From: Vibrio ostreae
GTDB taxonomy: Bacteria; Pseudomonadota; Gammaproteobacteria; Enterobacterales; Vibrionaceae
NCBI RefSeq assembly: GCF_019226825.1
Contig: NZ_CP076643.1
Coordinates: forward strand, 1,674,001 to 1,738,000
Length of the DNA stretch: 64,000 bases
Reading direction: 5' to 3'
Shown here: one piece after another, positions 55,757 to 64,000 of the stretch
Position numbering within the stretch: position 1 is the stretch's first letter
Layout: each line of letters begins with the position of its first letter
Position numbers and translations under genes: made by a program
Notes under the pieces: generated by a model
Seen by the model: the letters and a program-made list of their open reading frames with translations, nothing else
Told to the model about the DNA's origin: nothing
The model's database searches: none

Positions 55757-57370
55757 TTATGGCACACATACCTGTAACGACTGGGGCTTGATCTCAATCG
55801 TCAATTTATCGGCACTGTACAGTTCACCATCCACGACATAATCCATCTTTTTATCGGCGCTAATTTCAACCCGCTGCGCACAGGCGTAACTGAACAGTTC
55901 GCTTTTATCCTGAAAACCGACTGAAGCGAGAGTGATATCCGACAGTGCCAGTAAACGCTCCGCCACCGAATCAGCCTGCTCAAGATAAGTAATATGCAAC
56001 AGACCATCCCCCGGCTCAGGCTCTCCGTTACCTTGCGCCAGCAGAGTGGTAAACGGCGCGGTATTGGCGACCACAAAGCTGCGCACCTGTAATGACTGAG
56101 GCGCTTGATCATCAAGGCGGCAAGTCAGCTCAATCGGGTTATCCGCCATCACAGCATTAAAGAAGCCGGTCAGATACGCCAGTTGCCCCAGTTGATTTTT
56201 CTCCTCACGCTGAGCGTATTCGATCATCTGTTGTTCAAACCCGATCCCCATCACCAATAGCATCAGTTGCTGATTACAATAAGCGGTATCTATCTGGCGG
56301 GTATTGCCAGACAAAATAGCTTCACAAGCCTTGTCGATGGGCGCGGTTTTACTGCCGATACCATACAACACATGGCACAAAGCGTTGGCGGTTCCGAACG
56401 GCACTATTGCCAAGCGGGTATCAGAGTGATCAACCTCACCGGCTACCTCACCGACTGTGCCATCACCACCTGCGGCAATGATCAGATCGGGATTATGCTG
56501 CAAAGCCTGCCGGGCCAGCGCAGTCGCACTGACATCCGGCTCGGTAAACAGCAACCTTAAACGATAACTGCGGGTTAATTCGCGGATCAAACGCTGACCG
56601 AATGCCTGCCATTTTCCGCCGCCGGAAACCGGATTGGCGATCAGCCACGCCGGCTCATCAAGCTGCAACAGCCCTTTTTGATGCATAGATTGCAGTGCCC
56701 TGACCTGGCGCCGGTTAAGGCGTGCGCTGCTGCGTACCGAATGGATCTTTTGCAGCACCTGCTCGACACTCTGACCGGGATTCTGACTGAGCAGATAAGC
56801 GGCAACCACAAACACCGATCGGCCGCGCCCCAAAGCACAGTGAACGACGACAGATCGTGACTGGCTTATTTGCGTATCGATCCAGTTAAGCGCGTGGCGC
56901 AGCTGGCGATACTTGGGGGCCTTGTGATCGAGAACCGGAATACTGAGATACTCAAACTGCGTATCTGTCATCGCACTTTCCAGACCGGCAAATTCGGCGG
57001 TGACATCGACGATACAGTTGATGTTATTGGAGTGCAGCGCGTCCAGATCAGAACGCAGCAGGCGGCGTGACACATACAGGTGGGGGGCAATCTGATGGAT
57101 TGCGGCGACCTTATCATTGCGGCGCGAACAGTAATTATACAGCCTGACCGCCGCCAGAAACGGAATAAATGCCCAGCGGATCCACCAGGTCAGTTTTCCG
57201 TCACCGGACTTCATAAAAATCGAGGGTAAGTCAAAAAGATAAGCCAGAACGACCAGAAAAACGGACAGGCCTATCCAGCCTAAAACAAGACTGACCGCAA
57301 GGTTAGGGATCAGGAATGCAGCAGAGAAACAGGCCAGCACAATCAGGCAATAGTATTTAACGACAAACAT
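55757..57370 (-). CDS. Dual-specificity phosphatase fused to diacylglycerol kinase-like domain
   Basis: This 537-residue protein has two N-terminal membrane segments (about 5-50) and a third hydrophobic stretch. A dual-specificity phosphatase domain follows with VVVHCALGRGRS (C-x5-R loop). A DAGK catalytic domain then starts AWLIANPVSGGGK, with IIAAGGDGTVGEVAG and VPFGTANAL. Such fusions probably act on lipids at the inner membrane, possibly phosphorylating and dephosphorylating related species. Both active-site motifs appear intact. The start at 57370 has GAGG upstream. Confidence 0.9.
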   Translation of the reverse strand: MFVVKYYCLIVLACFSAAFLIPNLAVSLVLGWIGLSVFLVVLAYLFDLPSIFMKSGDGKLTWWIRWAFIPFLAAVRLYNYCSRRNDKVAAIHQIAPHLYVSRRLLRSDLDALHSNNINCIVDVTAEFAGLESAMTDTQFEYLSIPVLDHKAPKYRQLRHALNWIDTQISQSRSVVVHCALGRGRSVFVVAAYLLSQNPGQSVEQVLQKIHSVRSSARLNRRQVRALQSMHQKGLLQLDEPAWLIANPVSGGGKWQAFGQRLIRELTRSYRLRLLFTEPDVSATALARQALQHNPDLIIAAGGDGTVGEVAGEVDHSDTRLAIVPFGTANALCHVLYGIGSKTAPIDKACEAILSGNTRQIDTAYCNQQLMLLVMGIGFEQQMIEYAQREEKNQLGQLAYLTGFFNAVMADNPIELTCRLDDQAPQSLQVRSFVVANTAPFTTLLAQGNGEPEPGDGLLHITYLEQADSVAERLLALSDITLASVGFQDKSELFSYACAQRVEISADKKMDYVVDGELYSADKLTIEIKPQSLQVCVP

Positions 57371-57520
57371 TGTAAGCCTCTGATTAATATAAGGGGCCAG
57401 AAGCCTGCTGCTGTGTCGTAATGGCTGCGTCTTATCGCGGGCAGACCCGGATTGGCAGGTCAAAACCTCTTATCGGGAACGGCTCACAGGCCCAATATCA
57501 ATACAGCGCATTCATTACAG

Positions 57521-57642
57521 ACTTCAGGTCAGCATTTCACAGTTCAGGTCAATGTTTAATTCTGCGGGTCAAGGTTGACGACTTCAGGCAACCATTAATG
57601 TCAGATCAACCATTAATTTCACATTAACCATTAATATAGCGG
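57521..57642. repeat. Degenerate tandem repeats, 20 bp then 18 bp
   Basis: Three to four copies of a 20-base unit with TTCAGGTCA (from 57521) merge into three copies of an 18-base unit with CAACCATTAAT (57589, 57607, 57625). They lie between the lipoprotein terminator and the gene at 57370. Confidence 0.8.
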
Positions 57643-57654
57643 ATCAGACACAGA

Positions 57655-57679
57655 ACAGGGCGGTCACTGCCCGCCCTGT
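57655..57679 (-). terminator. Hairpin after the small lipoprotein gene
   Basis: ACAGGGCGG pairs with CCGCCCTGT (9 bp), 14 bases after the stop. The T tail is weak. Confidence 0.6.
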
Positions 57680-57692
57680 CAACGCTGAAATG

Positions 57693-57890
57693 TTAGCAAT
57701 CGGTATCTTCAGCTTTGAGCTCACCTTTAATGTCTTCACATTTATCTTCAATCGCGTTTTGCGTGTCGGTCGCGGCTTCATCAAGCTGCTCGCCAGCCTG
57801 TTCCATTGGGCCTTCATCGCCACAGGCGGCCAGCAGACATACCAGACCAAAGGTTGCGAATCCTTTGTACATAACAGAACGTGTAATCAT
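57693..57890 (-). CDS. Small acidic lipoprotein
   Basis: This 65-residue protein has a signal peptide with lipobox LLAAC followed by Gly-Asp, where Asp at +2 would favour the inner membrane. A short acidic helical mature part with two Cys (DKCEDIK, EDTDC-end) follows. Met7 could be the true start. It is not recognised; small lipoproteins with C-terminal Cys are common in Vibrio. It lies 87 bases downstream of the BON gene on the same strand. Confidence 0.75.
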   Translation of the reverse strand: MITRSVMYKGFATFGLVCLLAACGDEGPMEQAGEQLDEAATDTQNAIEDKCEDIKGELKAEDTDC

Positions 57891-57977
57891 GATAACTCCT
57901 AGTACTGAGTGGTAAGGTTTATTAAGTAACGTTATTCGTTTTAGCTAGCGCTATCCCTCATTGGGTAAGATCAGCGG

Positions 57978-58529
57978 TTATTGAGTCACTTCCAGGTTAT
58001 CGACTACATCGTTGACCTGGTCGGTATTGCGGGCGATATTGATGGCTAGATCATGCTCGGCATCGGAATCGACACTACCATTGAGAACAACCGTTCCGTT
58101 ATTGGTTTCCACTTCGATGTCGGTGCCGCTTACATCGCGATTCATTAGTAACTTGGTTTTCACCAACGTGGTGATTTTCGTGTCCTGCAGTGCCCCCAGG
58201 GCCTGGTTGTCACTGCTCTGGTGTTGATCTTCCACTGTGAGATCATTATTGACCGACTCAACCCCTTCCAGGCCAGCGACCAATTCACCGGCCAGATCTT
58301 TCTCGGTACTGTTACTGACCTGACCGGTTAAGGTCACGACTTTATTTTCGACATCGGTATTAATATCAAACGAATTCAGATTAGTATTTAACAGTAAGGC
58401 CGTTTCTGCTTTACCATCGAGCCAAGCATCATAAGACTTATCTTTCCATTGATTGTCTGCTGCCATAACAGCAGAAGAAGAAGACACGAGTACTGATGCT
58501 AATATCAATTTAGGTGCGATGTTTTTCAT
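57978..58529 (-). CDS. Periplasmic BON-domain protein (OsmY-like)
   Basis: This 183-residue protein has a signal peptide cut near SSAVMAA and two BON domains, about 45-105 (FDINTDVENKVVTLTGQVSN) and 115-183 (GTDIEVETNNGTVVLNGSVDS). OsmY-like proteins are periplasmic, phospholipid-associated and stress-induced. The start at 58529 has GAGGAAA; an earlier start would hide the signal peptide. It is divergent from the sigma54 activator at 58884, which could control it. Confidence 0.9.
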   Translation of the reverse strand: MKNIAPKLILASVLVSSSSAVMAADNQWKDKSYDAWLDGKAETALLLNTNLNSFDINTDVENKVVTLTGQVSNSTEKDLAGELVAGLEGVESVNNDLTVEDQHQSSDNQALGALQDTKITTLVKTKLLMNRDVSGTDIEVETNNGTVVLNGSVDSDAEHDLAINIARNTDQVNDVVDNLEVTQ

Positions 58530-58883
58530 TATTCGTTTCCTCTGTTCAGTGAAATTTATTAACTTCACTCCCACTAAGGCAACTGGCATGCCAAAATCAT
58601 AACTCACTAATTTAATTGGCTATTTATGAGAATCACTAAAACCACCACAATCTTTCCCGGTTAAAACCTGAATTATTTACACGCAAGATTTGAAAAAATT
58701 ATCTGCCCCCTAAGCTCTGAAATTATGTAATTAAGCCAAAGCTAAACAAGAGCAGATTAAATATTAATGATATCTTCACCTAACTCTGACTTTATTCTTT
58801 ACTTGTGCTGAAATATAAGACAATAACTCTCTGGTGTTCGTGTTATGCTCAAAGCTGTTGCTGTGAATTGCAGAGGCGGACAC

Positions 58884-60233
58884 ATGCCATTACCTACGCT
58901 ATTTGTTCATATCGAAGACAAAATACTCAAAGAAAATATTTCTGGTTTGGCAGTATTGGACAGCTTTTCGCTGCAATCCAATCCAGCCGGGCAGGACTGG
59001 ATCGATCAATTACAACAGATCAGTCCGGATGTGGCAGTGGTCGAAATGACTCACTTCGACCAAGATGATTTACTGCGTTTATCCAGCTCGCAGGTTATTC
59101 AGACCACCGAGCTGGTGATCATCAGTGCCGGCATCCCCAATCCGCATATCGATAACTTAATGAAGCTGGGTGCTATCTCCCACTACCGCTTACCGGTCGA
59201 TGTCAACGTGGTTGCCGATACACTGCTCGATTTCAGCCAGGACTATCAGCAGAAATGGGCCAAAGGCAGTACAATTTCGACCAGCACTCTCGACCAGTTT
59301 GGCATGTTAGTTGGCTCTTCAACGCCGATGCATAAGCTGTATCGAACACTGAGACGAGTCGCCAAAACCGATGCCAATGTGCTTATCGTCGGCGAAAGTG
59401 GTTCAGGAAAAGAGCTGGTCGCTCAGACCATTCATCTGGCCAGCGAGCGTAACCAACAGCCTTTTATTGCCATCAACTGTGGTGCGATCGCGACCGAGCT
59501 GGTCGACAGCGAGTTATTCGGCCATGAAAAAGGGGCATTCACCGGAGCAAATAAAGCGCACCAGGGGGTATTTGAACAGGCACAGGGCGGAACCCTATTT
59601 CTCGATGAAATCACAGAAATGCCGCTCAGTCATCAGGTCAAATTACTGCGGGTGTTAGAGACCGGTGAATACCGCCCGGTTGGCAGCCAGCAGGTCAAAA
59701 TTGCCAATGTGCGGGTGATTGCGGCCACCAACCGCGATCCGCAAGTGGCGATTGAACAACAGTACTTACGCGAAGATCTCTATTTCCGGCTGGCTCACTT
59801 CCCGATTCATATTCCGCCACTGCGTGAACGCGGCCACGATATCGTCGGGCTGGCCAAGCATTTTATTGCCCATCGCAATGCCAGCGAGGCAGTGACCAAA
59901 AGTATTCTCGATTCGGCCCTCGATAAGATTGCCCAGCACAACTGGCCGGGTAATGTGCGCGAACTCAAACATACCATTGAACGGGCATTTATTCTGGCCG
60001 ATGACGTCATTAAAGACGATCACCTGATCTTTGATACCCCACCGCTGGAAAGCGGTACCGCGCTTGAAGAGATGGTGCCTTCCGGCGTCTCGCTGGAAGA
60101 AATAGAAAAGGCTGCGATTTTTAACACGCTGGAGGAGAATGGCGGTAACAAAACCGAAACAGCGCAAGAATTGGGCATCAGCCTGAAGACGCTGTACAAC
60201 AAACTCGATAAGTACAAGGTCAATCAAGGCTGA
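58884..60233 (+). CDS. Sigma54-dependent activator with degenerate receiver
   Basis: This 449-residue protein has an N-terminal receiver-like domain (about 1-125) that lacks the phosphoacceptor Asp: the expected strand reads VAVVEMTH, with Glu in place of Asp. An AAA+ domain follows with [22 protein letters not shown] and GNVRELK. A Fis-type helix-turn-helix lies at the C-terminus. GAFTGA shows that it contacts sigma54. The ATG at 58884 is preferred (GAGGCGG upstream) over 58845. Without a kinase nearby it may act constitutively or sense a ligand. Confidence 0.92.
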   Translation: MPLPTLFVHIEDKILKENISGLAVLDSFSLQSNPAGQDWIDQLQQISPDVAVVEMTHFDQDDLLRLSSSQVIQTTELVIISAGIPNPHIDNLMKLGAISHYRLPVDVNVVADTLLDFSQDYQQKWAKGSTISTSTLDQFGMLVGSSTPMHKLYRTLRRVAKTDANVLIVGESGSGKELVAQTIHLASERNQQPFIAINCGAIATELVDSELFGHEKGAFTGANKAHQGVFEQAQGGTLFLDEITEMPLSHQVKLLRVLETGEYRPVGSQQVKIANVRVIAATNRDPQVAIEQQYLREDLYFRLAHFPIHIPPLRERGHDIVGLAKHFIAHRNASEAVTKSILDSALDKIAQHNWPGNVRELKHTIERAFILADDVIKDDHLIFDTPPLESGTALEEMVPSGVSLEEIEKAAIFNTLEENGGNKTETAQELGISLKTLYNKLDKYKVNQG

Positions 60234-60299
60234 GTCGCACCGCTCTGCCTGAGCAAACGACACGAGAGCCCGTTAAAAATTCAACCCGTCGCATAAAAA

Positions 60300-60339
60300 G
60301 AAAAACCTCGCTGGCCAGGCTGTCCAGCGAGGTTTTTGT
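60300..60339 (+). terminator. Terminator of the sigma54 activator
   Basis: AAAAACCTCGCTGG pairs with CCAGCGAGGTTTTT, 14 bp, nine-base loop. Confidence 0.92.
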
Positions 60340-60380
60340 TGTTTAACTCAGAGGTGTTGGTCACGCGCAGTCTAATGCCT

Positions 60381-61331
60381 TTAATGACCACGATAACCGG
60401 AGTACATCGGATGACCGGAGATATTCAATTCCGGCGGGAACTCCACTTTAAGTATGGTGCCGGTATCCGACTCAGTGATGAACAGGGTGCGTAACTCTTT
60501 GCCGCCAAATGCGCAGTTGGTGGTACCTAAACCTTTTGGTGAACGCACCACCGCCACCGGACGCCCGAGGTTATCGTGCACCCAAACCAGCCCCATCCCT
60601 GTCTGACATACCACCACGCCATTTTGCGCCGTCAGCGCCAGGCCATCCGGTCCGGCACGGCCGCCATTGAACTGCAGGAACAGACCGGCTTTGTTGACCC
60701 GGCCGCTTTCCGACAGCGGCAGACGCCAGACCGCATTCGCCCGTGTCACCGCCAGATACAACACATGACTGTTCACATCCAACACCAGGCCGTTCGGACT
60801 GGGCGCCGTATCAATTAAACAGGTCAGTTCGCCGCTTTGCGGCTGCCAGCGATAGACGCGGCCGGTCGGGTCCTGCAGGCCGGTCTGGCCCTGATCGGTA
60901 AAATATAAGGCGCCATCCGGTCCGAAGTGCAAATCGTTACAGCCTTTAAATCCTTCCGAATCGCAATCTTTTAACACCGCCGCAACTTCTCCCGTCTCCG
61001 GATTTAGTTGCATAATACCGTTCTGGTAATCGGCGATAAAAATCCGCCCGTCCTGATGGATTTTTAAGCCGTTAGGTTGACCATCGTATTGCGCAATTTG
61101 TTCAATATTACCGTCCTGGTCGGCGCGCATAACGCGACCAAAGGGAATATCAACAAAGTACAGGTTACCCGCGCGGTCAAAGGAAGGCCCTTCGATAAAG
61201 CTATCGACCGGTACACCCCGTTTATTGCGGGTTGCCCAGTATGACAACGCGTTGGGACGACGCAGGGACTCCGGCAACTCAGTAAAGATCTGGGCATCAA
61301 AAACGGCCGGTTCAGGTAAAGGATAAGTCAT
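60381..61331 (-). CDS. SMP-30/gluconolactonase family protein
   Basis: This 316-residue six-bladed propeller has EGPSFDRAGNLYFVDIPFGRV near the start (first metal-binding Glu), NDLHFGPDGALYFTDQG, SPNGLVLDVNSHVLYLA and AGPDGLALT. The family hydrolyses sugar lactones with a divalent metal. It follows the TRAP genes by four bases, so the operon probably imports a sugar acid or lactone and opens it. The exact sugar is unknown. Confidence 0.9.
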   Translation of the reverse strand: MTYPLPEPAVFDAQIFTELPESLRRPNALSYWATRNKRGVPVDSFIEGPSFDRAGNLYFVDIPFGRVMRADQDGNIEQIAQYDGQPNGLKIHQDGRIFIADYQNGIMQLNPETGEVAAVLKDCDSEGFKGCNDLHFGPDGALYFTDQGQTGLQDPTGRVYRWQPQSGELTCLIDTAPSPNGLVLDVNSHVLYLAVTRANAVWRLPLSESGRVNKAGLFLQFNGGRAGPDGLALTAQNGVVVCQTGMGLVWVHDNLGRPVAVVRSPKGLGTTNCAFGGKELRTLFITESDTGTILKVEFPPELNISGHPMYSGYRGH

Positions 61332-61335
61332 GCTA

Positions 61336-62628
61336 TCAACCTACTGTTAACGAGGGTAAATACAGCGCGATCTCAGGGAATGCCATCAGTAAAAACAGAA
61401 AACCCACAATCACAATAAAGAACGGCAAAGTGCCCATCACTACGTCTTCCACTTTAACTTTGTTGGAAGAGCTCGCCACTACAAATAAAATCACACCGAG
61501 CGGTGGCGTCAGTTGGCCAAGTTCGACCAGAATAACAACAAACACACCAAACCAAATCAGGTTGATGTCTAGCGCATTGAGGGCCGGAAAAATGACCGGA
61601 ACAATGATAGCGATCATCCCCAGCCCTTCCATAAAACAGCCCAGAATGGCGAAAATCACCATGATAACAATCAGGAACGCAAACCGGGAAACGTCCGCAT
61701 CCTGCAGATAGTTAACCAGAGTTTCACCAGCACCGGACAAGGTCGTCGCATAAGCAAAAATCATCGAAGTGAAGACGATAAACAAAATGTTGCCGCTCAT
61801 CGAGATGGTGCGCACCAACGCCTGTTGCAGCAGTTTCAGATGCAGGCGGCCATAGATTGCGGCAACCAGCATTGCCCCCAGAACACCGACCGCTCCCGCC
61901 TCTGTTGGCGTGGCAATGCCGCCGTAGATACTCCCCAGCACAATAAAAATCAAAATCAGGAAGGGAAAGACATCCAGCGCGGCGTGATATAACTCCTTAA
62001 AGGTCAGCTTGCTTTTATCCACCGGAGCGAGATCGCGATTCAAGCTACAACGAATCATAATCAGTCCAGAATAAAATGCCGCCAGCAAGATGCCTGGTAA
62101 CATGCCCGCTGAGAACAACTGCGCTATTGAGGTTTCGGTAAAGGTAGAATAGATGATCATAGTGATCGATGGCGGAATCAAAATCCCTAACGTACCACCA
62201 GCAGCCAACGAACCAGAAACCAGGCGAATGTTGTAACCACGCGCTGACAACTCAGGCAGTGCCACGGTCGACATGGCCGCAGCCGTCGGCGCGCTGCCGC
62301 CAGAAATCGCCGCGAAAATACCGCTGCCCGCAATATTGGTATGCAGCAAGCCACCGGGTAAACGACGAACAAAAGGCGACACACCATTGTATAAACGTGA
62401 GCTCAGGCCTGAACCCAGCAGGATTTCTGCCATCAGAATAAACAGCGGAATCGCCGCCAGGGTAAAACTGTTAGCCGAGCCCCAGCTCACGATACCCAGT
62501 GCTTTCCAGCCAGAAAATCCCTTAATTAACCACAAATACGTCAGGCCCGCCCCAGCAACGGCAAACTGGACCCACATACCGCCGACAATAAGGCCTACCA
62601 GAAGACCAAAAATTAAAATGCCTTCCAT
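61336..62628 (-). CDS. dctM: TRAP transporter large permease (DctM)
   Basis: This 430-residue protein has about 12 membrane segments and motifs ILLGSGLSSRLY, GSAPTAAAMSTVALPEL and GTLGILIPPSITMIIYS of the DctM family. The start MEGILIFG at 62628 is preferred, because it is coupled to the dctQ stop (TAATG) and has AAGG upstream; a longer frame would overlap dctQ. Confidence 0.94.
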   Translation of the reverse strand: MEGILIFGLLVGLIVGGMWVQFAVAGAGLTYLWLIKGFSGWKALGIVSWGSANSFTLAAIPLFILMAEILLGSGLSSRLYNGVSPFVRRLPGGLLHTNIAGSGIFAAISGGSAPTAAAMSTVALPELSARGYNIRLVSGSLAAGGTLGILIPPSITMIIYSTFTETSIAQLFSAGMLPGILLAAFYSGLIMIRCSLNRDLAPVDKSKLTFKELYHAALDVFPFLILIFIVLGSIYGGIATPTEAGAVGVLGAMLVAAIYGRLHLKLLQQALVRTISMSGNILFIVFTSMIFAYATTLSGAGETLVNYLQDADVSRFAFLIVIMVIFAILGCFMEGLGMIAIIVPVIFPALNALDINLIWFGVFVVILVELGQLTPPLGVILFVVASSSNKVKVEDVVMGTLPFFIVIVGFLFLLMAFPEIALYLPSLTVG

Positions 62629-63149
62629 TAATTGCCACCTTCTTTTAAACGCAACAGGATAAGCAGATGTTCGAGCAAGAATAGCCCGATGACCACAAAC
62701 CCGATTGGCAACAGCATCTGTGGAATCCACAACGGAGTGCGTAACACCGTAGGAGCGAACTTACCACGACTGAATGAACTACCCACTAAATCAAGCGTCT
62801 TCCACGCCAGCACGACACAGATGGCAATGGCGATGAGCGAAAACAAGATGCCTAACACACGTTTCACCGATAATGGCAACGCGTCAAACACCACCTGCAC
62901 CTGAAACAGTGAATTACCCCGAACCGCTTTTGCGGCACCAAACAGAGTCAGTGCCACCACCAGGTAACCTGTGACCTCTTCTACAAAGCCAAGCGAATAA
63001 CCAAACACGCTGCGTAACAAAACTTCCAGCGCCACCAGCAACACCAGCGCAATCAGCATCACACAAGTGAGCACGCCGACAACGCGGTCAAGCAAATTGA
63101 ATAAAGGCGCAGCAGGTCCCGCGCCTTGTATGTGTTGTCCGCTATGCAT
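62628..63149 (-). CDS. dctQ: TRAP transporter small permease (DctQ)
   Basis: This 173-residue protein has four membrane segments with VLLRSVFGYSLGFVEEVTGYLVVALTLFGAAKAVR, the usual DctQ signature. It pairs with DctM in the membrane. It overlaps dctM and lies one base from the binding-protein gene. Confidence 0.92.
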   Translation of the reverse strand: MHSGQHIQGAGPAAPLFNLLDRVVGVLTCVMLIALVLLVALEVLLRSVFGYSLGFVEEVTGYLVVALTLFGAAKAVRGNSLFQVQVVFDALPLSVKRVLGILFSLIAIAICVVLAWKTLDLVGSSFSRGKFAPTVLRTPLWIPQMLLPIGFVVIGLFLLEHLLILLRLKEGGN

Positions 63150-63150
63150 A

Positions 63151-64000
63151 CTACTTACCTATCGCTTGCAGAACTAACGCCAACGCTTTTTCATATTCAG
63201 GACCGTTTTCCTTCGCCCACTCTGACCAGTATGGGCGCATCCGTTGACGGGCTTTATCCGCATCGCCTTGTGCCGCTTTGGTGATGTTCATGCCTTTGGC
63301 TTGTTGTGCAGCCATTTGCGCCTGCTCATCTTCGATAAACTCAGCGGATATTTTTTCACCTTCTTCAGCCACGATAGTACGCAGCATGTTCTGCTGATCT
63401 GTACCCAGGTCCTCAAATGCATCAATATTGGCAATGATCATTGAATTACCGTAGTTGACCGCAAAACGGTAGTTGTCAGGCAAGAACTCATACCATTTCT
63501 TCGCACCACCAGCACTGGCCGTCAACACTCCGTCAATGACACCACGCTCAAGCGCAGTCGGCACTTCACTGCCAGACAAGGTAATCGGTAAACCACCAAA
63601 TGCCGAAACGAAATGCCCCTGTTCTGGTGACGTCACACGGATCTTACGCCCTTCAATATCGCTGAGTTGTTTAACCGGGAAGGTAGTGAAGAAAACTTGT
63701 TGCGGATAACGATATCCCCCCAGCAGCACGACATCCTGCTGTGCAAACGCCTCTTCCAGCATAGGTTGAAGCGCAGCGTAGGCCTTTTGCCACTCGGCAT
63801 TGTTTTCAATCAGCATCGGTAAATTCAACACGCGGGCAATCGGCACATTACCGGAAAAGAAAAAGTCGGCGGCAAAATCAACAATACCATCACCGACCGC
63901 CTGAGTGATGTCGGCTGATTTGATTTGCAGGGTTTTGCCAAGGTGAATCTTGATATCGAGATCGCCGTCAGTTTGTGCCGCGACGCGTTCACTGATGCGA
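63151..64000 (-). CDS. dctP: TRAP transporter substrate-binding protein (DctP), C-terminal part
   Basis: The frame is open to the window edge, so the N-terminus and signal peptide lie beyond 64000. Visible: QAVGDGIVDFAADFFFSGN, FFTTFPVKQLSDIEGRKIRV and PTALERGVIDGVL, with the conserved Arg of DctP that binds the substrate carboxylate (KIRVTS). About 283 residues are present. It captures an organic acid in the periplasm for DctQM. Confidence 0.94.
   Translation of the reverse strand, partial: RISERVAAQTDGDLDIKIHLGKTLQIKSADITQAVGDGIVDFAADFFFSGNVPIARVLNLPMLIENNAEWQKAYAALQPMLEEAFAQQDVVLLGGYRYPQQVFFTTFPVKQLSDIEGRKIRVTSPEQGHFVSAFGGLPITLSGSEVPTALERGVIDGVLTASAGGAKKWYEFLPDNYRFAVNYGNSMIIANIDAFEDLGTDQQNMLRTIVAEEGEKISAEFIEDEQAQMAAQQAKGMNITKAAQGDADKARQRMRPYWSEWAKENGPEYEKALALVLQAIGK

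Overview
The window is chromosomal DNA of a gammaproteobacterium, almost certainly a Vibrio. The strongest evidence is a complete luxU-luxO pair with a divergent qrr1 small RNA ending at uvrB. It is supported by the apt-dnaX-ybaB-recR block, the fadIJ operon next to an ECF sigma/DUF3379 pair and two fadL paralogues, and a metG-mrp-udk-asmA neighbourhood. From memory this order resembles one stretch of Vibrio chromosome I; I have not checked that by alignment. The species cannot be named from the sequence alone.

Layout. 1-470 holds the end of a P2-type phage integrase, presumably the edge of a prophage lying to the left. 540-9400 holds cysteine-cluster proteins, the replication/recombination operon apt-dnaX-ybaB-recR, a DUF454 membrane protein, an RssB-like response regulator, a LysR regulator and a YdjA-like nitroreductase. 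9400-17900 is a fatty-acid region: fadI-fadJ with a FadR operator in the leader, an ECF sigma factor with its DUF3379 partner, and two FadL porins. Between fadI and the sigma gene lies a probable unannotated small RNA with an FNR box at about -41. 17900-29450 is housekeeping: LMW-PTP, a PAS-PAS-MCP protein, btuR, asmA, udk, mrp, metG and udp. 29700-36400 holds a zinc/cadmium exporter under a MerR-type promoter, a CBS protein, and the moaABCDE operon with a probable Moco riboswitch and a frameshifted moaE. 36400-41630 holds a YvcK/YbhK protein, luxU, luxO, qrr1 and LexA-controlled uvrB.

Accessory part. At 42173 a tRNA-Asn is followed by an internally deleted, truncated P4-type integrase, an EAL/CBS protein with altered catalytic residues and several gene scraps, including the tail of an RNase HI. 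This looks like a decayed genomic island. Next comes a yjf-type membrane-stress operon (DUF350, DUF1190, ATP-grasp glutathionylspermidine-synthase-like, DUF2170, PspA-like, DUF2491) extended by a K+ channel with a TrkA-N domain. Envelope and stress genes follow: an AI-2E family permease, yqjD/yqjE/yqjK-like genes, two small helical proteins, a phosphatase-diacylglycerol kinase fusion, a small lipoprotein, a BON protein and a sigma54 activator with a degenerate receiver. The right edge is a TRAP transporter operon with an SMP-30 lactonase.

Two cross-cutting signals. Three genes (moaE, the DUF1190 gene, yqjK-like) are each broken by a one-base expansion of a homopolymer, so a systematic sequencing error must be weighed against real frameshifts. 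Several intergenic regions near gene 3' ends carry short degenerate tandem repeats of period 16-22 bp that are unrelated to each other in sequence.
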